NCBI GenBank assembly: GCA_004554425.1
Contig: SFMI01000082.1
Location: 1 to 7,389, forward strand
Direction: 5' to 3'
Origin: Candidatus Saccharimonadota bacterium
GTDB taxonomy: Bacteria > Eremiobacterota > Xenobia > Xenobiales > Xenobiaceae
Length of the DNA stretch: 7,389 bases
Shown: positions 4,331-7,389 of the stretch, in pieces
How positions within the stretch are numbered: the first letter of the stretch is position 1
How the letters are laid out: every line of letters starts with the position of its first letter
Notes under the pieces: generated by a model
Told to the model about the DNA's origin: nothing
Seen by the model: the letters and a program-made list of their open reading frames with translations, nothing else
The model's database searches: none
Made by a program: the position numbers and the translations under genes

Positions 4331-5725
4331 GTGAATTATTCACCTTTAGATACAATTGTAGCAACGGCCACTCCTCCAGGTCTGGGAGGGGTGGCCATTG
4401 TGCGTATTAGTGGTTCTGAAGCTTTGTCTATACTTAAAATGGCCGTTAAAAATGGTCAGCAAAAAGTTTGGCAAGCTAGGCGTATGTATTATTGTGAAAT
4501 AATAGATGAATATGGCCAAACAATAGACAAAGCTTTAGCTGTATATATGCCTTCTCCTCACTCTTACACTGGTGAAGATGTAACAGAAATTCACTGTCAC
4601 GGTGGCAGTGTTTTGGCTAGTGTAATTGTAGATATATGCTTACATTACGGAGCCCGTTTAGCTCAACCGGGAGAATTTACTTATAGAGCTTTTATGGCCG
4701 GCAAATTAGATTTGGCTGAGGCTGAATCTGTTTTGAGCTTAATTGAAGCTAAGTCTAAGAGCGCGGTAGTTTTGGCTGCTAATAACTTAAATGGAGCTTT
4801 TTCCGAATCTTTGGATAAGCTTCGAAGTGATATTTTGGATTTAATAGCTCAATATGAAGCTGAAATTGATTACGGTGACGAAATAGCCGCTTCTGATGTG
4901 TCACTAATTAAAGACAAATGTCAGACATTTCTTAAATTTACTGATTCTTTGCTTTGTAGAGCCAATGAAGGACGTGCTTTAGCTGAAGGTCTGGAAACCG
5001 TTTTAGTAGGTCCTCCTAATGCCGGCAAGTCTACGCTGTGGAATGCTCTTATTGGACAAGATAAAGCTTTGGTGACTCCTTATCCTGGCACTACTAGAGA
5101 TCAGCTTGAAGATTACGTCTACGTTGACGGAGTGATGCTTCACTTGATAGACACGGCTGGAATGCATGAAGCTCAAGATCCTGTAGAACAGCTGGGCATA
5201 AAAAAGACTGAAGCGGCTTTAGAAAAAGCAGAATTAGCTGTCATCGTTCTTGATTGTAGCATTGACATAGAGTCTGACTTCAAAAAGATTATGTCAGACA
5301 TATCAGAACGAGCCACGAAAAACGATGATTTCAAGGTTTTAGTGGTTTTGAATAAGTGTGACTGTGGTATAAAATTGACGCCTAAGTCTGTCACTGAAAC
5401 TTTTGGCTTCAAACATATTTGCCAAGCTAGTCTAAAATTTTCTGATGGCTTAGAAGATGTTAAAAAAAATATCGCTCAATTATGTTGTCCTCTTTTAAGT
5501 TCGGATAAAGCTGCTTTAAGTGTGAATCAACGTCAACGTCAGGCCCTGACAAAAGTCAGAGAGGCTTTGTTGAGTCTAAATTCAGGCGTTGAGTCGAATG
5601 TGCCATGCGATTGTTTGCTTTTAGATTTGCACAATTGTCTGACAGCTTTGAATGAGTTGACAGGACATGATGTCAGTGAAGATATTTTGGATAGAGTTTT
5701 TTCTAAGTTCTGTTTGGGCAAGTAA
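4331..5725 (+). CDS. mnmE: tRNA modification GTPase MnmE (TrmE)
   Basis: MnmE works with MnmG to put the (carboxymethyl)aminomethyl group on carbon 5 of wobble uridine 34 in certain tRNAs, using a tetrahydrofolate one-carbon donor, GTP and FAD. The 464-residue product is full length. The N-terminal folate-binding domain has DTIVATATPPG (7-17) and VRISG (24-28). A helical domain carries the inserted GTPase: G1 GPPNAGKST (227-235), G2 GTTRD (253-257), G3 DTAG (274-277) and G4 NKCD (341-344). The C-terminus ends FCLGK, with the essential cysteine at 461. The start is GTG at 4331, 13 nt after the jag stop, with AAAGG overlapping that stop. It is followed 42 nt later by mnmG, its partner. Numerous TGTCAG-type sites lie within its second half. 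Confidence 0.97.
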   Translation: MNYSPLDTIVATATPPGLGGVAIVRISGSEALSILKMAVKNGQQKVWQARRMYYCEIIDEYGQTIDKALAVYMPSPHSYTGEDVTEIHCHGGSVLASVIVDICLHYGARLAQPGEFTYRAFMAGKLDLAEAESVLSLIEAKSKSAVVLAANNLNGAFSESLDKLRSDILDLIAQYEAEIDYGDEIAASDVSLIKDKCQTFLKFTDSLLCRANEGRALAEGLETVLVGPPNAGKSTLWNALIGQDKALVTPYPGTTRDQLEDYVYVDGVMLHLIDTAGMHEAQDPVEQLGIKKTEAALEKAELAVIVLDCSIDIESDFKKIMSDISERATKNDDFKVLVVLNKCDCGIKLTPKSVTETFGFKHICQASLKFSDGLEDVKKNIAQLCCPLLSSDKAALSVNQRQRQALTKVREALLSLNSGVESNVPCDCLLLDLHNCLTALNELTGHDVSEDILDRVFSKFCLGK

Positions 5726-5746
5726 TACTTAGGCTTTGCTTTTTCT

Positions 5747-5753
5747 AAGGGAG
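5747..5753 (+). promoter_or_regulatory. Ribosome binding site of mnmG
   Basis: AAGGGAG is the only Shine-Dalgarno in the 42-nt mnmE-mnmG gap. It stands 14 nt before the ATG, longer than usual, with a T-rich spacer. CTTAG (5728-5732) could pair with CTAAG (5745-5749) and partly mask it; this stem is weak. Confidence 0.6.
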
Positions 5754-5767
5754 ATTTTTTTAATTAT

Positions 5768-7389
5768 ATGCAAAAATTTGATGTAGCTGTTATTGGCGGT
5801 GGCCATGCCGGAGTTGAAGCGGCTTTGGTTTGTAGTCGTCTAGGCTGCAGAACGGCCGTAATTACTTCCAATCCTCTCAAGATAGGTGTTATGCCTTGTA
5901 ATCCTTCTATAGGTGGTCCGGCTAAATCCCATTTAGTACGAGAAATAGATGCTATGGGCGGAGAGATGGGCCGAGCTATAGATGATGTGTTTATTCACAT
6001 AAGGCGTCTTAATACTGGCAAAGGTCAAGCTGTTCAAGCTTTAAGGGCCCAAGCTGATAGACCGCTTTATAATCAGCGCATGGTTAAAGCGGTTCATGAG
6101 GCTGACAATGTGACAGTAATTGCTGACACTGTTGTCAGTATTGTGTCAGACGATAATGTTATAAAAGGTTTGGTAACTGCTTCCGGTCTCAATATTGAAT
6201 GTGGCGCTATAGTAATATGTACCGGTACCTTTTTAGCTGGTGCTTTGCATTTAGACAAGTTTACTTTGCCTGGTGGCCGGGCTGGTGAAGCTCCTGCTTT
6301 TGGTTTGAGCCACTCTTTACGTAGTTTAGGATTACAGCTGGGACGTTTGAAAACGGGCACTTGTCCCCGACTCCATCGTGACACTGTCAATATTGATGGT
6401 CTTGACATTTTGCCTTGCACGTCAGAACCTCTGAAATTTTCTGACATGTCACCAGACCCAGATTTCACTAAACCTACTGTCAATTGTTATATAACTCGCA
6501 CTACGGAAGAAACCCGCCGGGCAGTTATGAACAATTTGGATCGCTCCCCTCTTTACGATGGCTCTGGAGCTATTACCGGCATAGGCCCTCGTTATTGCCC
6601 TTCATTAGAAGATAAGTTTGTCCGTTTTCCTGATCGTAAAGTCCATTTAGTATTTCTAGAGCCGGAAGGTATAAATGCCAAAGAGATATATTTGCAAGGC
6701 GTTTCTACTAGTATGCCCTTAGATGTTCAGTATGCTATGGTACATAGTTTGCCTGGCTTAGAAAAAGCGGAAATTATCAGACCTGGGTATGCAGTGGAAT
6801 ATGACTATGTCTTGCCGACGCAACTTGACTTTTCTTTAGGTGTCAGACATATCAAAGGATTGTATTTAGCTGGTCAAATAAATGGCACTTCTGGATATGA
6901 AGAAGCTGCCGCCCAGGGACTTATCGCCGGTCTCAATGCTGCCAGATATCTCGATAATCAAGAGCCGTTTATTGTGCGCCGCGATCAAGGCTACATAGGT
7001 GTGCTTATAGATGATCTCGTTTGCCGCGGCACTAAAGAGCCCTATCGTATGCATACTAGTCGTGCAGAATATCGTTTGCTTTTACGCGAAGATAATGCTG
7101 ATGATCGCTTTACACCTCAAGCTAAAGAGATGGGCATTATTAGTGACAAACGTTGGGAAAAATATCTGTCGTTTAAATGTCAGGCTCAACAAGAGATTGA
7201 AAGATTGCGACATAAACATTTAAATTTAGATTTAGCTACTAAGTTAAGTCAAGCTTGTGGCAGTAAAATTGAGCCAGGTCCAGCTTTGTCAGAACTATTA
7301 CATCGTCAGGATGTGTCTTTGTCAGTAATACGTCAGTGTGAAGGCCTTGAGCCTTTTGAATTGCGTTTAAGCGAAAAAATTGAAGCGGC
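5768..7389 (+). CDS. mnmG: tRNA uridine modification enzyme MnmG (GidA), 3' end outside window
   Basis: MnmG is the FAD-dependent partner of MnmE in modifying wobble uridine 34 of tRNAs. The frame stays open from ATG 5768 to the window edge, giving 540 codons plus two bases; roughly 80 residues of the usual 620-630 are missing. Seen in order: the FAD-binding VIGGGHAGVEAA (8-19), PCNPSIGGPAKSHLVREIDAMGG region with the conserved cysteine at 44, GKGQAVQALRAQADR, LKTGTCPR (C199 where Pro is usual), GPRYCPS with the second conserved cysteine at 277, FLEPEG, GQINGTSGYEEAAAQG, and SRAEYRLLLREDNAD. The start gives the expected N-terminus and has AAGGGAG upstream. It is the last gene of the series visible here; rsmG and parAB commonly follow in this gene order. 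Confidence 0.97.
   Translation, partial: MQKFDVAVIGGGHAGVEAALVCSRLGCRTAVITSNPLKIGVMPCNPSIGGPAKSHLVREIDAMGGEMGRAIDDVFIHIRRLNTGKGQAVQALRAQADRPLYNQRMVKAVHEADNVTVIADTVVSIVSDDNVIKGLVTASGLNIECGAIVICTGTFLAGALHLDKFTLPGGRAGEAPAFGLSHSLRSLGLQLGRLKTGTCPRLHRDTVNIDGLDILPCTSEPLKFSDMSPDPDFTKPTVNCYITRTTEETRRAVMNNLDRSPLYDGSGAITGIGPRYCPSLEDKFVRFPDRKVHLVFLEPEGINAKEIYLQGVSTSMPLDVQYAMVHSLPGLEKAEIIRPGYAVEYDYVLPTQLDFSLGVRHIKGLYLAGQINGTSGYEEAAAQGLIAGLNAARYLDNQEPFIVRRDQGYIGVLIDDLVCRGTKEPYRMHTSRAEYRLLLREDNADDRFTPQAKEMGIISDKRWEKYLSFKCQAQQEIERLRHKHLNLDLATKLSQACGSKIEPGPALSELLHRQDVSLSVIRQCEGLEPFELRLSEKIEA
6123..6138 (+). repeat. Inverted TGTCAG pair inside mnmG
   Basis: CTGACA (6123-6128), a 4-base loop ctgt, then TGTCAG (6133-6138): an exact 6-bp stem within mnmG codons. 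Two more members lie close by, CTGACA at 6102 and TGTCAG at 6144, so four copies fall within 48 bp. No T run follows, so it is not an intrinsic terminator. It belongs to the wider TGTCA-type enrichment. Confidence 0.4.

Larger units (their letters stand above)
4916..6849. repeat. Dispersed palindrome TGTCNGACA, four copies
   Basis: TGTCAGACA occurs at 4919-4927, 5292-5300 and 6841-6849, and TGTCTGACA at 5636-5644. The first copy sits in a 15-bp perfect palindrome (4916-4930, arms AAATGTC and GACATTT around a central A). The second has arms ATGTC/GACAT (5291-5301). The second and third share a 14-base identity, TGTCAGACATATCA. The copies fall in different reading frames of mnmE and mnmG, so protein sequence alone does not explain them. 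With even base use about 0.05 copies would be expected in 3 kb. Function unknown; the span given runs from first to last copy. Confidence 0.55.

Noticed and set aside
6378..6390. GTGACACTGTCAA, 12 of 13 to the matS site bound by MatP
   Set aside because: MatP/matS belongs to gammaproteobacterial chromosome termini; this is an origin region of a different kind of bacterium. It is more simply part of the local TGTCA enrichment.
6094..6483. Minus-strand ORF of 129 codons inside mnmG
   Set aside because: It is fully antisense to highly conserved mnmG codons, Pro/Ser/Lys-rich without any family motif; a by-product of the coding strand.
7011..7223. Plus-strand 70-codon ORF inside mnmG
   Set aside because: It lies in another frame within conserved mnmG sequence, with no independent signal for translation.

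Overview
This window is a bacterial replication-origin neighbourhood made of conserved housekeeping genes. dnaA runs leftward (40-1512). An AT-rich, DnaA-box-rich intergenic region (1513-2296) separates it from a rightward series: rpmH, rnpA, yidD, yidC, jag (khpB), mnmE and a right-truncated mnmG. This divergent layout around oriC is the classic one in Bacillota and is kept in several other phyla. The base composition is AT-leaning. YidC is the short Oxa1-like form with no visible lipoprotein signal, and Jag lacks the usual Jag_N domain. I cannot name the phylum from sequence alone: the order is Bacillota-like, but the divergent DnaA domain I, YidC and Jag leave other lineages (for example Synergistota-like or Vampirovibrionia-like) open.

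Region by region: 1-39 is the end of the space downstream of dnaA and holds a DnaA-box-like 9-mer. 40-1512 is dnaA. 1513-1719 is the dnaA leader/upstream region, with a perfect inverted repeat just ahead of the start. 1720-2060 is a cluster of about a dozen matches or near-matches to TTWTNCACA, which I call oriC. 2109-2137 is a near-ideal housekeeping promoter (TTGACA, 17 bp, TATACT) firing toward rpmH, followed by a leader of about 150 nt. 2297-4317 is the rpmH-rnpA-yidD-yidC-jag group. 4331-7389 is mnmE and mnmG.

The genes combine replication initiation (DnaA acting on the adjacent origin), ribosome and tRNA maturation (L34, RNase P protein), membrane-protein insertion (YidD, YidC), an RNA-binding regulator (Jag/KhpB), and the MnmE-MnmG pair that modifies the wobble uridine of certain tRNAs. 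Spacing between the rightward genes is short, so they are probably read as one long transcription unit.

I see no undescribed multi-gene system, mobile element, CRISPR array, tRNA or rRNA. The most unexplained signal is at the DNA level: the pentamer TGTCA (both strands), the hexamer TGTCAG and the palindrome TGTCNGACA are strongly concentrated in mnmE and mnmG. They occur in all three reading frames and are nearly absent from the first 4.3 kb.
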